Source of the DNA: an uncultured Loktanella sp.
GTDB taxonomy: Bacteria > Pseudomonadota > Alphaproteobacteria > Rhodobacterales > Rhodobacteraceae
DNA: 64,000 bases
Reading direction: 5' to 3'
Assembly (NCBI GenBank): GCA_937132065.1
Contig: CAKZNT010000047.1
Location: 24,224 to 88,223 of the forward strand
The notes under the pieces were generated by a model. The model saw nothing but the letters and a program-made list of their open reading frames with translations. It did no database searches and was not told where the DNA came from. Both the position numbers and the translations under genes were made by a program. This document shows, piece by piece, positions 1 to 9,536 of the stretch. Within the stretch, counting starts at the first letter, position 1; each line of letters begins with the position of its first letter.

Positions 1-1
1 C

Positions 2-163
2 CGCTGGTCGTTACTGGGCAGTTGGTTGCCCGTTGTGGGTGATCCGATCACGATTGTTGCAGGCGTCTTGCGCGAGCCGTTGCCGATGTTTCTGCTGTTG
101 GTCACGATTGCGAAAGCGGGCCGCTATCTGGTGCTGGCGGCGGTGGCGCTGGCTTGGGTTTAG
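2..163 (+). CDS. YqaA-family membrane protein, C-terminal fragment
   Basis: The frame is open from the window edge to TAG at 161-163 and gives 53 residues. It contains WLPVVGDPITIVAGVLREP followed by a hydrophobic stretch and KAGRYLVLAAVALAW. The pattern (tryptophan-rich helix, GDP, then a Lys-Ala-Gly-Arg-Tyr turn before the last helix) matches the end of YqaA-like small membrane proteins of the VTT/DedA group, whose exact activity is unclear. The rest lies upstream of the window. The overlapping 67-codon ORF in another frame (33-236) is Cys/Trp/Arg rich and is a shadow. Confidence 0.7.
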   Translation, partial: RWSLLGSWLPVVGDPITIVAGVLREPLPMFLLLVTIAKAGRYLVLAAVALAWV

Positions 164-240
164 CGCCCGCCTGTCGGAATTCGCGGACATTCTGGCGGAA
201 TTTGTCTCGCGTTTTCCTGATCGGCTGTTAGCCTAAGGTC

Positions 241-1284
241 ATGAAAATACTAAAGCCTCGTGCCGCCGTTGGGCGGTTTGTCGTGGGTGGTCTTGATGAC
301 GTTCCTTATCCGAGTGTCGATGCCGATCGCCCGAATGCCCTTTTGGGGCGCTGTCCGGTTGCGGGGCAAACCCCGTTGGTGTCGTCGCCAGAGCTTTCTG
401 CATTGGCGCGTGTCGCCCGTGTGAGCGTCAAGGACGAGCGTGGCCGTATGGGGCTGGGCAGTTTTAAGGCGCTTGGTGCGGCTTATGTTATTGCGCGCGA
501 CGCTGAGGAAGGTGGCGCGCGCGGGCAGACCTATGTGACGGCGAGTGCGGGCAATCATGGCCTTTCGGTTGCTGCGGGGGCTGCGGCGTTCGGGGCAGAG
601 GCGGTGATTTACCTCGCGGCCTCGGTTCCTGCGGAATTTGCGTCCCGTTTGGAGGAGATCGGCGCGACAGTCGTGCGCCACGGCGAAAGCTACGAGGACA
701 GCATGGCGGGCGCGATGGAGGCAGCCGCCAAGAATGGCTGGATTTTGCTGTCAGATAGCTCGTGGGCTGGTTACACCGCGCGCCCCTATACCTTGATGGA
801 AGGGTATTTGGTGATGATGCGCGAAGCCACCACGCAGATTGATGCGCCGCCCACCCATATTTATTTGCAGGCGGGCGTTGGCGGGTTGGCGGCGGCTTGT
901 GCGGTTTTTGCGCGCAAGATTTGGGGCGATGCGCCTAAAATCGTTGTGGTCGAGCCAGAGGCCGCGCCTGCATTGTTTGCCTCTGTGGCGGCGGGATCAC
1001 CGCAGGCGACGACTGGCCCTGTCTCTCATATGGGGCGCCTTGATTGCAAAGAGCCTTCGCTGATTGCCCTCAAGGGGCTTGCGCGTGATGCGACCGCGTT
1101 TGCGACAATTTCCGAGGACGAGGGCGCTGCGGGCCGCGATGCCTGTGCGCCGATTGGCTTGGCGTCATCGTCGTCGGGTGCTGCGGGCATTGCGGGCCTG
1201 TTGGCGAGCGGGCCACATCGTGACGCGCTTGGCCTTGATGAGCAGTCCCATGTGCTTGTTATCTTGAGCGAGCAAGAGGGGTGA
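241..1284 (+). CDS. Diaminopropionate ammonia-lyase-like PLP enzyme
   Basis: A 347-residue fold-type II PLP enzyme. The Schiff-base lysine is K76 in GLGSFKALGAAY. The substrate/phosphate loop is SAGNHG (102-107) and the glycine loop that holds the PLP phosphate is AGVGG (211-215). The arrangement and the late segment (MGRLDCKEPS) look like diaminopropionate ammonia-lyase (DpaL/YgeX) rather than threonine dehydratase, but the family usually has about 400 residues, so substrate identity is uncertain. It would eliminate ammonia from a 2,3-diamino or 3-hydroxy amino acid in the cytoplasm. It is the first gene of a coupled trio: its stop overlaps the next start (GTGA). Ectoine/hydroxyectoine loci carry a similar PLP lyase (EutB), which suggests catabolism of an unusual amino compound. 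Confidence 0.75.
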   Translation: MKILKPRAAVGRFVVGGLDDVPYPSVDADRPNALLGRCPVAGQTPLVSSPELSALARVARVSVKDERGRMGLGSFKALGAAYVIARDAEEGGARGQTYVTASAGNHGLSVAAGAAAFGAEAVIYLAASVPAEFASRLEEIGATVVRHGESYEDSMAGAMEAAAKNGWILLSDSSWAGYTARPYTLMEGYLVMMREATTQIDAPPTHIYLQAGVGGLAAACAVFARKIWGDAPKIVVVEPEAAPALFASVAAGSPQATTGPVSHMGRLDCKEPSLIALKGLARDATAFATISEDEGAAGRDACAPIGLASSSSGAAGIAGLLASGPHRDALGLDEQSHVLVILSEQEG

Positions 1285-2441
1285 CGGCGGCCCCGCGCGG
1301 ATTTGCTGACGCGGAGTTTGCCGCCAGAGTGGTGCGCGCCCAAGCGGTGATGAAAACGCGCGGCCTGTCGGCGCTTTTGCTCACAACCGAGCCAGAAATT
1401 CGTTATTTCACGGGGTTTTTGACCCGCTTTTGGGAAAGCCCTACTCGGGTCTGGTTTCTTGTTATCCCGCTGATCGGTGATCCGGTTGCGGTGATCCCGT
1501 CGATTGGCGCGCATCTGATGGGGCAGACGTGGTTGCGTGACATCCGCACATGGCAAGCCCCCGATTATCACGACGATGGTATTGGCCTGCTGGTTGATGC
1601 CCTGCGAGAGGTTTGCGGTGCTGACGGCCTGATCGGTGTGCCCGACCAGATGGAAACCCATGTGCGCATGCCGCTGTCGGGCTTTCGCTTGCTTGAACAA
1701 CATCTTGGCGCAGAGCGGTTGGTCACTGATGGCGCATTGGTGCGCCAGTTGCGGATGGTGAAGTCGGACGCCGAGATTGCAAAGATTGAAATGGCATGTT
1801 GCGTGGCAAACCGTGCCTTTGCCCGTGTCAGCGAGATTGCCCGTGTCGGTGATCCGTTGGCGGATGTGTTTCGCGGGTTCCAGCGCTTGTGTCTGGAGGA
1901 AGGTGCCGATTTTGTGCCTTATGTTGCGGGCGCTGCGGGGCAGGGTGGCTACGGTGATGTGATCTCGCCAGCGGGTGACGAACCCGTTGAGGCTGGCGAT
2001 GTCCTGATGCTTGATACGGGGCTGGTTTGGGATGGCTACTATTGTGATTTTGATCGCAATTTCAGTTTAGGCGCGCCGTCTGACGCGGTGATTGATGCCC
2101 ATAAGCGGTTGATCACGGCCACCCATGTGGGGTTTGAGGCCGCGAAGGTGGGCGCAACCATGGCGGATTTGTTTCACGCGATGAACGCGGTTGTCGATCC
2201 GCATGGCGCGGGGTCGGCAGGGGGGCGGCTTGGTCATGGGCTTGGCATGCAATTGACCGAGTGGCCGTCAATTATCGCGCAGGATTATACGGTGCTGGAG
2301 GCGGGCATGGTGCTGACCCTTGAGCCATGTGTCGCTGTGGGCGCGGGCAAGATCATGGTCCATGAAGAGAATATTGTGATAACGCCGCAGGGGCCGCGAT
2401 TTTTGTCGGAGTTTCAATCTGCTATGCTGGAGGTGATCTGA
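1281..2441 (+). CDS. M24-family metallohydrolase (Xaa-Pro peptidase/ectoine hydrolase-like)
   Basis: 386 residues with a creatinase-like N-terminal domain (about 1-160) and a C-terminal pita-bread domain. The metal ligands of the M24 family are visible: D245 (LDTG), D256 (DFDRNF), H319 (GRLGHGLG), E348 (LTLEPC) and a Glu in VHEENI (362/363), so the protein should bind two metal ions and be active. The start is GTG at 1281 inside the preceding stop, a 4-nt overlap typical of translational coupling. Members of this family cleave Xaa-Pro peptides, creatine or the ectoine ring. With a PLP lyase upstream and a racemase-like gene downstream, hydrolysis of a cyclic or N-substituted amino compound is more likely than general peptidase work, but this is inference. 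Confidence 0.82.
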   Translation: MTAAPRGFADAEFAARVVRAQAVMKTRGLSALLLTTEPEIRYFTGFLTRFWESPTRVWFLVIPLIGDPVAVIPSIGAHLMGQTWLRDIRTWQAPDYHDDGIGLLVDALREVCGADGLIGVPDQMETHVRMPLSGFRLLEQHLGAERLVTDGALVRQLRMVKSDAEIAKIEMACCVANRAFARVSEIARVGDPLADVFRGFQRLCLEEGADFVPYVAGAAGQGGYGDVISPAGDEPVEAGDVLMLDTGLVWDGYYCDFDRNFSLGAPSDAVIDAHKRLITATHVGFEAAKVGATMADLFHAMNAVVDPHGAGSAGGRLGHGLGMQLTEWPSIIAQDYTVLEAGMVLTLEPCVAVGAGKIMVHEENIVITPQGPRFLSEFQSAMLEVI

Positions 2442-3175
2442 TGGCGTTGCCCTATTCACTTGCGCCTGTTGAGCCGTTGCGTGCGGGCTTGGTCGTGTTG
2501 CAATCCGATGAGACAATCGAGGCTGATATGCGCCGCTTGTTGCCTGACGGATTGCCGTTGATGGTGACGCGCGTGCCGTCGGCCACGGTGGTATCCTCGG
2601 ACAGTTTACAGGAGATGGCCGCGGTTTTGACCCAAGCGGCAAGCCTGTTTCCGCGCGGCGCCGACTTTGCCGTTGTCGGCTATGGTTGCACGTCAGGCTC
2701 AGCCCAGATCGGCGCGGGCGAGATTACCCGTTTGGTCAAGGCGGGCGTCACGGCGGGGGCGGTCACCCAACCGCTGTCGGCGTTGGTTGCGGCCTGTCGT
2801 GCGCTGGATGTGACCCGTATCGGGATGATTAGCCCCTACGTGGCGCAGGTTTCCCAAACCCTGATTGATGCGCTTGCCGCGCAAGGGATCACGGTCACGG
2901 GGTTTGCCAGTTTTGACGAACCACTTGAGCAGAATGTTGTGCGTATTTCTGCGGAGTCCCTTACGGATGCTGCGACATCGTTGCACCGCGACTATGATGT
3001 TGAGGCCGTGTTTTTGTCTTGCACCAACTTGCGCACATTGGATGTGATTGCCCCGCTGGAAGCGCGGCTTGATGTGCCGGTTCTGTCGAGTAATCAGGTG
3101 CTTGCGTGGCACATGTGCGCGTTGGCAGTTGTGCCCGTTGCCCATGATACCTTTGGCTGCCTCTGGGCGCGCTAG
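2441..3175 (+). CDS. Asp/Glu racemase-superfamily protein (EutA / maleate isomerase-like)
   Basis: 244 residues. Two cysteines sit in the places expected for the superfamily's catalytic pair: C83 in VGYGCTSGS and C194 in FLSCTNLR, separated by a Rossmann-like duplicated fold. The YGCTSGS form is typical of maleate cis-trans isomerase, arylmalonate decarboxylase and EutA relatives rather than true aspartate racemases. The start ATG overlaps the M24 stop by one base (TGATG), so the three genes form one operon. The 3' end interlocks with the convergent cupin gene (CTAG shared by both stop codons). In hydroxyectoine degradation EutA works with EutB and EutC. No EutC-like gene is present here. Confidence 0.75.
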   Translation: MALPYSLAPVEPLRAGLVVLQSDETIEADMRRLLPDGLPLMVTRVPSATVVSSDSLQEMAAVLTQAASLFPRGADFAVVGYGCTSGSAQIGAGEITRLVKAGVTAGAVTQPLSALVAACRALDVTRIGMISPYVAQVSQTLIDALAAQGITVTGFASFDEPLEQNVVRISAESLTDAATSLHRDYDVEAVFLSCTNLRTLDVIAPLEARLDVPVLSSNQVLAWHMCALAVVPVAHDTFGCLWAR

Positions 3176-3591
3176 CGTGGAATGTCGAAATCTGGTGCGG
3201 CCAGCGTAAAGCCTGAAAAGTCAAATCCGGGCGATACTGTGCAGCCGACAAGCGTCCAGTCTCCTGTTGTGCGTGCGGCTTGCCAGTGGCCCGTGGGCAC
3301 GATCAGCTGCGGCTGCTGACCTGCCATAAGATCGGGGCCAAGCACCTTGTCGACCGCTGGCCCTGCATCGTCTGTTGCGGTCGAAAGCACCAAGGGTGCG
3401 CCAGCGTAATAGTGCCAGATTTCAACCGCGTCGACGTGATGCCAATGGCTTGCCGCGCCACCTTTGAGGAGAAAATAGATGCAGGTTCCCGTGGGTCGCC
3501 CGTCGTTTTCAGCAACCCAGGTTTGCCTGTAATAGCCCCCCTCGGGATGGGGGGCTAAGGCGAGTTTCGCGATGATCTCATCTGCTGTCAT
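3172..3591 (-). CDS. Cupin_5 (DUF985) family protein
   Basis: 139 residues when started at ATG 3591, which has AGGTG seven bases upstream. A longer in-frame start would run into the eno gene. The order is APHPEGGYYRQTW near the N-terminus, then GTCIYFLL, SHWHHVDAVEIWHYYAG, GHWQAA and a closing VSPGFDFSGFTLA segment. This is the signature of the Cupin_5/DUF985 family (YML079w-like beta-barrels), which bind small ligands but have no settled reaction. The His-rich SHWHHV and EIWHYY segments are candidates for metal or ligand binding. It is on the same strand as eno, 31 bp downstream of it, and could be read through from it. Confidence 0.85.
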   Translation of the reverse strand: MTADEIIAKLALAPHPEGGYYRQTWVAENDGRPTGTCIYFLLKGGAASHWHHVDAVEIWHYYAGAPLVLSTATDDAGPAVDKVLGPDLMAGQQPQLIVPTGHWQAARTTGDWTLVGCTVSPGFDFSGFTLAAPDFDIPR

Positions 3592-3606
3592 GGTGCACCT
3601 GCGTAG

Positions 3607-3622
3607 GATGGGTTTTAACCCA

Positions 3623-3624
<2 letters not shown>
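3607..3624. repeat. Perfect short hairpin between eno and the cupin gene
   Basis: GATGGGTT-TT-AACCCATC is an 8-bp perfect inverted repeat that overlaps the last bases of eno and precedes the cupin ribosome-binding site. The loop is very tight and no T-run follows on the minus strand, so it is not a standard terminator. It may protect the eno mRNA 3' end or reduce read-through into the cupin gene. Confidence 0.45.
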
Positions 3625-4932
<1,308 letters not shown>

Positions 4933-4939
4933 GGTTGTT

Positions 4940-5830
4940 CTATAGCGGTGTTTTGGCAAGTTTGGAAGTGCGTCGTAAGTGGGCCTCGCGCAGCAAGGTA
5001 TATGTGCCAGAGGTAACGATAATCGCGGCCCCTAACAGGGTATACCCGTCGAGTGTCTCTTGGAAGATGATCATGCCCGAGAGCAGTCCAAAGATAATCC
5101 GCGAATATCGAAATGGCGTCACAAACGAGATTTCGCCGATCCGCATCGCGGCAATAATGCAGTATAGTGCGGGCACGCCGATCCCGACGGCGCACAGCAG
5201 AAGCAGGCTTGTTTGGCCGTCCGGCATCACCAGTCTGTCGCCCGCGAGGATCAGGCTAGTGACCCCGGCCGGAACCGTTGCCAGAAATCCGATGACCGAA
5301 AGTTGCAATGTGCTGATGTTCTTTTTGATTTTGCGTGTCGCGAGATCACGCGCCGACATCGCGACAACGCCGAGCACTGCAAACAGCGCGGCGGCTTCAA
5401 AGCTTTCGCCGAAGGGGCGCAGCACGATCAGGACGCCGACCAAACCCACAAGGATTGCCAGCCATCGCCTTGGTCCGACTTTTTCTTTAAAAACGAGAGC
5501 GGCCCCGAGGGTGACGAGCAGGGGGCTTGCCTGAATAATTGTCGTGACCAGTGAAATCGGCACAAGCGCCAGTGATGTGACAAACCCGAGTGCAGCCACC
5601 CCCTCGCAGAGTGCGCGCAGCCCCGAGTTGCCCCGCAGCATCCAAAGTCCGAACGGCTGCTCGCCCTTGATCCACGCAATAACAGCGAAGACCCCCGCGC
5701 CGCCAAGTCCCAGACTGATCAGGATTTGCCCTGACGAAATCGTAGCCGACATCAGTTTGATGATGCTGTCCTCGATGGCGAAGCCGAGCATGGCCACGAC
5801 CATCAGGATTGCGCCCCGCATGTTATCCAT
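4940..5830 (-). CDS. EamA/DMT-superfamily transporter
   Basis: 296 residues, almost entirely hydrophobic, with about ten predicted membrane helices arranged as two EamA repeats (roughly 5-140 and 150-285). Recognisable pieces are the first helix MVVAMLGFAIEDSIIK, ASPLLVTLGAALVFKEKVGPRRW at the end of repeat 1 and FGLLSGMIIFQETLDGYTLLGAAII in repeat 2. The family moves metabolites such as amino acids, nucleotides or riboflavin across the inner membrane. The substrate cannot be read from the sequence. The start overlaps the end of the Fur-family gene by 8 bp, so the two are probably cotranscribed. Confidence 0.88.
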   Translation of the reverse strand: MDNMRGAILMVVAMLGFAIEDSIIKLMSATISSGQILISLGLGGAGVFAVIAWIKGEQPFGLWMLRGNSGLRALCEGVAALGFVTSLALVPISLVTTIIQASPLLVTLGAALVFKEKVGPRRWLAILVGLVGVLIVLRPFGESFEAAALFAVLGVVAMSARDLATRKIKKNISTLQLSVIGFLATVPAGVTSLILAGDRLVMPDGQTSLLLLCAVGIGVPALYCIIAAMRIGEISFVTPFRYSRIIFGLLSGMIIFQETLDGYTLLGAAIIVTSGTYTLLREAHLRRTSKLAKTPL

Positions 5831-6248
5831 CGGTGTCGGTCTTCATTGGCACGCCGTAAAGTTCGAGCCTGTGCCCCATGAGTTTATAGCCGAGTTTGGC
5901 CGCGATCCGCTCTTGCAGGGCTTCGATTTCTGCGTCGACAAATTCGATCACCTCGCCTGATTGCATGTCGATCAGGTGGTCATGGTGTTCGCGGTCCGAG
6001 GTTTCGTAGCGCGCCCGCCCATCCCCGAATTCGTGCTTTGCCAGGATCCCGGATTCCTCGAAAAGCTTGACTGTTCTGTAGACAGTTGCCAGCGAAATGT
6101 TGGGATCCACAGCCGAGGCGCGGTTGTAAAGTTCCTCGACATCGGGATGATCGGTCGCGGTCTCTAGCACGGCTGCAATTGTGCGCCGCTGTTCGGTGAG
6201 CCTGAGCCCTTGGGCCTCGCATCGTGAAAGAATGGTCGATGCCGCCAT
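5823..6248 (-). CDS. Fur-family metal-responsive repressor (Fur/Mur type)
   Basis: 141 residues. A winged-helix domain (about 1-85, with LRLTEQRRTIAAVL and NISLATVYRTVKLFEESGIL) is followed by a dimerisation/metal-binding domain with REHHDHLIDMQSGEVIEFVDAEIEALQ. The HHDH motif and following Glu/His residues form the usual regulatory metal site. The C-terminal Cys pairs of zinc-structured E. coli Fur are absent, as in alphaproteobacterial Mur/Irr relatives. In Rhodobacteraceae such proteins answer to manganese (Mur) or haem/iron (Irr). The sequence looks closer to Mur/Fur, but the choice is uncertain. It overlaps the DMT transporter gene downstream. Confidence 0.9.
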   Translation of the reverse strand: MAASTILSRCEAQGLRLTEQRRTIAAVLETATDHPDVEELYNRASAVDPNISLATVYRTVKLFEESGILAKHEFGDGRARYETSDREHHDHLIDMQSGEVIEFVDAEIEALQERIAAKLGYKLMGHRLELYGVPMKTDTDG

Positions 6249-6324
6249 AGCGCGCCCTCGCAGTGGTTTACGCCCTCCCGTTTAAGGCGGGGGGGCGCGG
6301 TTGACCAGTCCAAAGGCCGCCCCG

Positions 6325-7173
6325 TTAGCGGTAAATTGCGGGCACGCCGAGTTTTGCGTGGATCGCATTGACCTGCGCCTGCGGCAGGCTCAGCGCGGTT
6401 GCCAGCTCGTGCAGGTATTTCGCCTCTGCTTGCTGATCAAGCTCGATCCCCATCACCGACATCACGTAAACCTGTTGCTCAAGCCCGCGCGGCACTTGCC
6501 TTGCCAGCCCTTGCACGTCAACGGGGCTGTCCAGTTCGTTTTGCACGAACCGCTGTTCTTGTGCGCTGACGTCCCCGAGGTGCGAGAGTAGTTTTTCGCG
6601 CTCTCCTGCGTCAAGCTTGCCGTCTGATTTCGCGGCCTGCACCATTGCGCGGATCATCAGCCCTGCGGCGGCCTCTTGGTCTTGCGTGGGTTGCATTTCG
6701 CGGGTCGGATTGCTGTCGAACTGCGAGTTCAGCACCTCGCCAAAGCTCCCCTCTGATTGGGATTGGCCTGCCTGCAACTGCTTGGCCAAGCCACCCAGTA
6801 ACCCGCCCAAACCGCCGCCACCTGCGCCGCCAAGCTGCCCGAGAATATCGTTTAGCCCGCCGCCGCCGGCCTGTTGCTGCTGCGGTTGGTCTCCGCCTGC
6901 GAGCCCTTCAAGAAGGCCGCCGATCCCGCCAGTCTGGCCGCTGCGGGTTTGCTGGTTGGACCCACCACCAAGGATGTTGTCCATCATGTTCTCAAGCCCG
7001 CCAAGGTCCGGCTTTTGCGCGCTTGCGTCAGGCGAGTGGCGGCCACGAAACAACCCGTCGTCATCAGGTTGCCCTGTGTTCTTTTGCTGGCCTGCCTTTT
7101 GGGTCATCGAGGCGACCCCTTTGGCGACGGCAACGCCGATAGCGACTTTTGCGAGTGTTTTCATCAATGACAT
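6325..7173 (-). CDS. TerB-like/DUF533 protein with Gly/Gln-rich linker
   Basis: 282 residues. The N-terminus (MKTLAKVAIGVAVAKGVASM) is a short hydrophobic helix that may anchor the protein to the inner membrane. Residues about 55-140 are a low-complexity Gly/Gln/Leu linker (GGGLGGLLGGLAKQLQ type repeats). Residues about 165-280 form a helical TerB-like domain (LMIRAMVQAAKSDGKLDAGEREKLLSHLGD), the EF-hand-resembling acidic loop seen in the DUF533/YebE family. Function is unknown. TerB relatives are linked to envelope stress and metal binding. It is monocistronic by spacing, and the hairpin-prone GC-rich stretch at 6260-6300 could end its transcript. Confidence 0.85.
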   Translation of the reverse strand: MSLMKTLAKVAIGVAVAKGVASMTQKAGQQKNTGQPDDDGLFRGRHSPDASAQKPDLGGLENMMDNILGGGSNQQTRSGQTGGIGGLLEGLAGGDQPQQQQAGGGGLNDILGQLGGAGGGGLGGLLGGLAKQLQAGQSQSEGSFGEVLNSQFDSNPTREMQPTQDQEAAAGLMIRAMVQAAKSDGKLDAGEREKLLSHLGDVSAQEQRFVQNELDSPVDVQGLARQVPRGLEQQVYVMSVMGIELDQQAEAKYLHELATALSLPQAQVNAIHAKLGVPAIYR

Positions 7174-7268
7174 TGTGGTCTCCCCCTAGGTGTTTGGGTG
7201 AATTAAGCGTTCAAACAAGCCATATGTGAAGGGGAAAACAGCGCGGCGCGCGTCATTGCGCCTGTTGT

Positions 7269-8519
7269 TCAGGGCAAAAGCTCTGGTTCGCGCCCAACCC
7301 GTTCGGCCAGTCGTGCCACTGTCAAACCCTGCACAATGATCGAAAAGACCACGACCATATAGGTCACGGTGAGGATCAGCGGCTTCCATTCGCTGGCAGG
7401 GAGCGAGAGGGCGAGCGCGACCGAGATGCCGCCCTTGAGCCCGCCCCATGTCATGATCGGGATCACCCCTTTGCTAAAACTGCGAAATGGTTTGAGCATC
7501 AGGATCGGCACGGCAACGGCGGCAAGGCGCGCGAAAAGCGCAAGCGCGATGGCAGCAATGCCTGCGGTGAAATTGTCAAAGTTGAAAGCAATCGCAAACA
7601 CCTCGACCCCGATCATCAGGAACAGGACGGCGTTCAGGATTTCGTCGATAAGCCGCCAGAACCCGTCGACGTAGCGCCGCGTTTCTTCGGACATGCCGTA
7701 TTTTGTGCCTACGTCCCCGATCAGCAGCCCTGCGCAAACCGCCATGATGGGGGCTGATACGTGCAGGTAAACCGCCAGTTCATATCCGCCGAATGCAAGG
7801 CCGAGTGTGATTAAAACCTCGAGGGAATAGTCGTCAATGCGCCGCATCACGCGGAAGGTCAGCCAGCCAAGAACAACCCCGAGGATCGCGCCGCCAAGCG
7901 CCTCGACAAGGAATAATTCAATTGCGCCTGCAAAGCCCTCGCTATGGTTTTCGCCAGTCGGAAACGCCAAGCCAACGAGGATCAGGAACACCACGTAGCC
8001 AACCCCGTCGTTAAACAGGCTTTCGCCCGCGATCTTGGTTTCAAGGGCTTTGTCGAGGTTCGCTTCTTTGAGAACCCCAAGCACCGCAACGGGGTCGGTC
8101 GGTGAAATGAGCGCGCCAAACACCAGCGCAATCAGCAGTGGCATGCCCGTGAGCCATGAAAAGCCGACACCAACGATGGTCGTCGACAGGCCGATGCCAA
8201 TTGTCGCCATGAGCGCAACCGCGATCCATTCCTTGCGCAGATCAGCGATTTTGACATGTAACGCCCCCGCAAAGAGCAGCAGGCCCAACATGCCTTCCAA
8301 GAGAGCATCAGAAAATTCGATTTCCAGCACTTCGGCCCTGATCGCGTCTGCGGTTCCATAGCTGGGGAGCAACAGATCGAACCCCAATATCGCAAGTGAC
8401 GCAAGCAGTGCGACGACCAAAATGCCGATGGCTGACGGCAATTTGAGGTAGAGATAGTTGATGGCGCCAAATACCCCTGCGAGCACAATAAGAAACGACG
8501 TGATTTGCAGAATGTTCAT
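7269..8519 (-). CDS. CPA1-family Na+/H+ (cation/proton) antiporter
   Basis: 416 residues with about twelve hydrophobic helices. Family landmarks are LLGLLLFAGALHVKIADLRKEW, FGALISPTDPVAVLGVLKE (the polar ion-binding helix of NhaP/CPA1 proteins), KIAGESLFNDGVGYVVFLIL (the ND pair of the core) and MTWGGLKGGISVALALSLP near the end. It should exchange Na+ or K+ for protons across the inner membrane, useful in a saline habitat. There is no large C-terminal cytoplasmic domain. The start ATG at 8519 is the first in frame. It is flanked by unrelated genes on the same strand. Confidence 0.93.
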   Translation of the reverse strand: MNILQITSFLIVLAGVFGAINYLYLKLPSAIGILVVALLASLAILGFDLLLPSYGTADAIRAEVLEIEFSDALLEGMLGLLLFAGALHVKIADLRKEWIAVALMATIGIGLSTTIVGVGFSWLTGMPLLIALVFGALISPTDPVAVLGVLKEANLDKALETKIAGESLFNDGVGYVVFLILVGLAFPTGENHSEGFAGAIELFLVEALGGAILGVVLGWLTFRVMRRIDDYSLEVLITLGLAFGGYELAVYLHVSAPIMAVCAGLLIGDVGTKYGMSEETRRYVDGFWRLIDEILNAVLFLMIGVEVFAIAFNFDNFTAGIAAIALALFARLAAVAVPILMLKPFRSFSKGVIPIMTWGGLKGGISVALALSLPASEWKPLILTVTYMVVVFSIIVQGLTVARLAERVGREPELLP

Positions 8520-8570
8520 TGGCGGTCCTTTGCGGCTTTGGACCTGCTTAGCATGGCGAAAACCGCACTG

Positions 8571-9362
8571 CTAGCGCCTGATGCGGGGCAGTGCGCCCCA
8601 TGTCCCGCCCAGTTGCCTGACCTGCGCGCCTGCGCCAATCTTAAAGCGGGCAAGCCCCGCGGCGTTGACGGTGTCTATCGTCCCGAGATCAAGCCGCGCG
8701 ACCCCGTGTGCGCAAAGCGTGGTGGCGGCATGATGCAATAACAGATGATGTGCGCAATTGGCGCGTCCTTGCGCGTTGGTCCACGCGATCTGGTAGGTAG
8801 CTGCTGTGCCATGCACCAAAAATAGCATTGCCGCGACGGGCTCTGAGCGTAGTGATGCCTGCACGAATATCGTGTGTTCTGCTGGCCAGAACTGCGCAAT
8901 CGCATGGGGCATGGCGCGAAACCGCTTGGCTTTTTGCTGTGCGGTGTCTGCGGCAAAAAACCATGCATCGTCGTTTATCACGAGCGGTCGCGCCGTGACT
9001 GTAAGCGCGCTTGTGCGTGCCTTGCATAGGCTTGCGCGCCAATTTGGGAGCGGCGAAAGTGGCTGTGTCAGATCAATTTCACCAACGCTGGCGGGCGTCA
9101 TGAGTTGGCGAAAGCCAGCCGCGCGCAGATCCGCCGCGTTGGCCGTGTCGGGATTTATGACGGTGACTGCGCGGCGATTGATGCCCCTTGCCGCGCGCAA
9201 GGGCGCTGACTGTGCCGCGCGTGCGAGATAAATGAGAGGCCCGCGTTGCACATAGTGCGCCTGACTACCGTCGTCGTAAAATGCTTTTACGCCAAGGGAT
9301 TGCAGCGTGTTTGTGAAGTGATTTGATTGTTGCAATGCACCGGTCATGGCCCCGTTAAACAA
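8571..9362 (-). CDS. FemAB/GNAT-like acyltransferase-fold protein
   Basis: 263 residues from a TTG start at 9362 (AGGT seven bases upstream). An ATG at 9347 is the alternative. The second half has the shape of a BioF2-type GNAT/FemAB domain: QQKAKRFRAMPHAIAQFWPAEHTIFVQA, AAMLFLVHGTAATYQIAWTNAQGR, then HHLLLHHAATTLCAHGVARLDLGTID and AAGLARFKIGAGAQVRQLGGTW at the end, as in lipid II:glycine glycyltransferase-like proteins. Such proteins transfer aminoacyl or acyl groups to peptidoglycan or lipids. The acceptor here is unknown. The gap to the divergent small ORF at 9393 is only 30 bp. Confidence 0.7.
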   Translation of the reverse strand: MFNGAMTGALQQSNHFTNTLQSLGVKAFYDDGSQAHYVQRGPLIYLARAAQSAPLRAARGINRRAVTVINPDTANAADLRAAGFRQLMTPASVGEIDLTQPLSPLPNWRASLCKARTSALTVTARPLVINDDAWFFAADTAQQKAKRFRAMPHAIAQFWPAEHTIFVQASLRSEPVAAMLFLVHGTAATYQIAWTNAQGRANCAHHLLLHHAATTLCAHGVARLDLGTIDTVNAAGLARFKIGAGAQVRQLGGTWGALPRIRR

Positions 9363-9392
9363 TTAGAAACCTAAAGGAGCGTTAATGGTGTG

Positions 9393-9536
9393 ATGAAACA
9401 GACAAAGAAGAAGTGCGTAGCGAAGGTTTACGCCCCGCCAGCAATGGCGACACCGTTGGGCGCCGCCATTGTCGCGATGTGCGTTGCTTTGCCCGCAGGG
9501 GGGGCGATTTGGCTGATCGCCGCTTTGGCGGGTTAG
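9393..9536 (+). CDS. Putative small single-pass membrane protein, 47 aa
   Basis: An ATG at 9393 opens 47 codons: a basic start ([18 protein letters not shown]), then one hydrophobic helix ([25 protein letters not shown]) ending at TAG 9534-9536. An AAAGGAG at 9373-9379 precedes it. That site is better spaced for an ATG at 9385, which makes only Met-Val before TGATG re-initiation at 9393. The 3' end interlocks with tyrS by 4 nt exactly as five other convergent pairs in the window do, which supports it being a real gene. The upstream 30-bp gap leaves little room for its own promoter. Function is unknown. Confidence 0.55.
   Translation: MKQTKKKCVAKVYAPPAMATPLGAAIVAMCVALPAGGAIWLIAALAG

Noticed and set aside
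33..236. 67-codon ORF at the window start
   Set aside because: Out of frame with the YqaA-family fragment and rich in Cys, Trp and Arg.
6324..6335. GTTAGCGGTAAA resembling the zwf/glpD/eno operator
   Set aside because: Two mismatches, and it is the last codons of the TerB-like gene (Ile-Tyr-Arg-stop), not a promoter.
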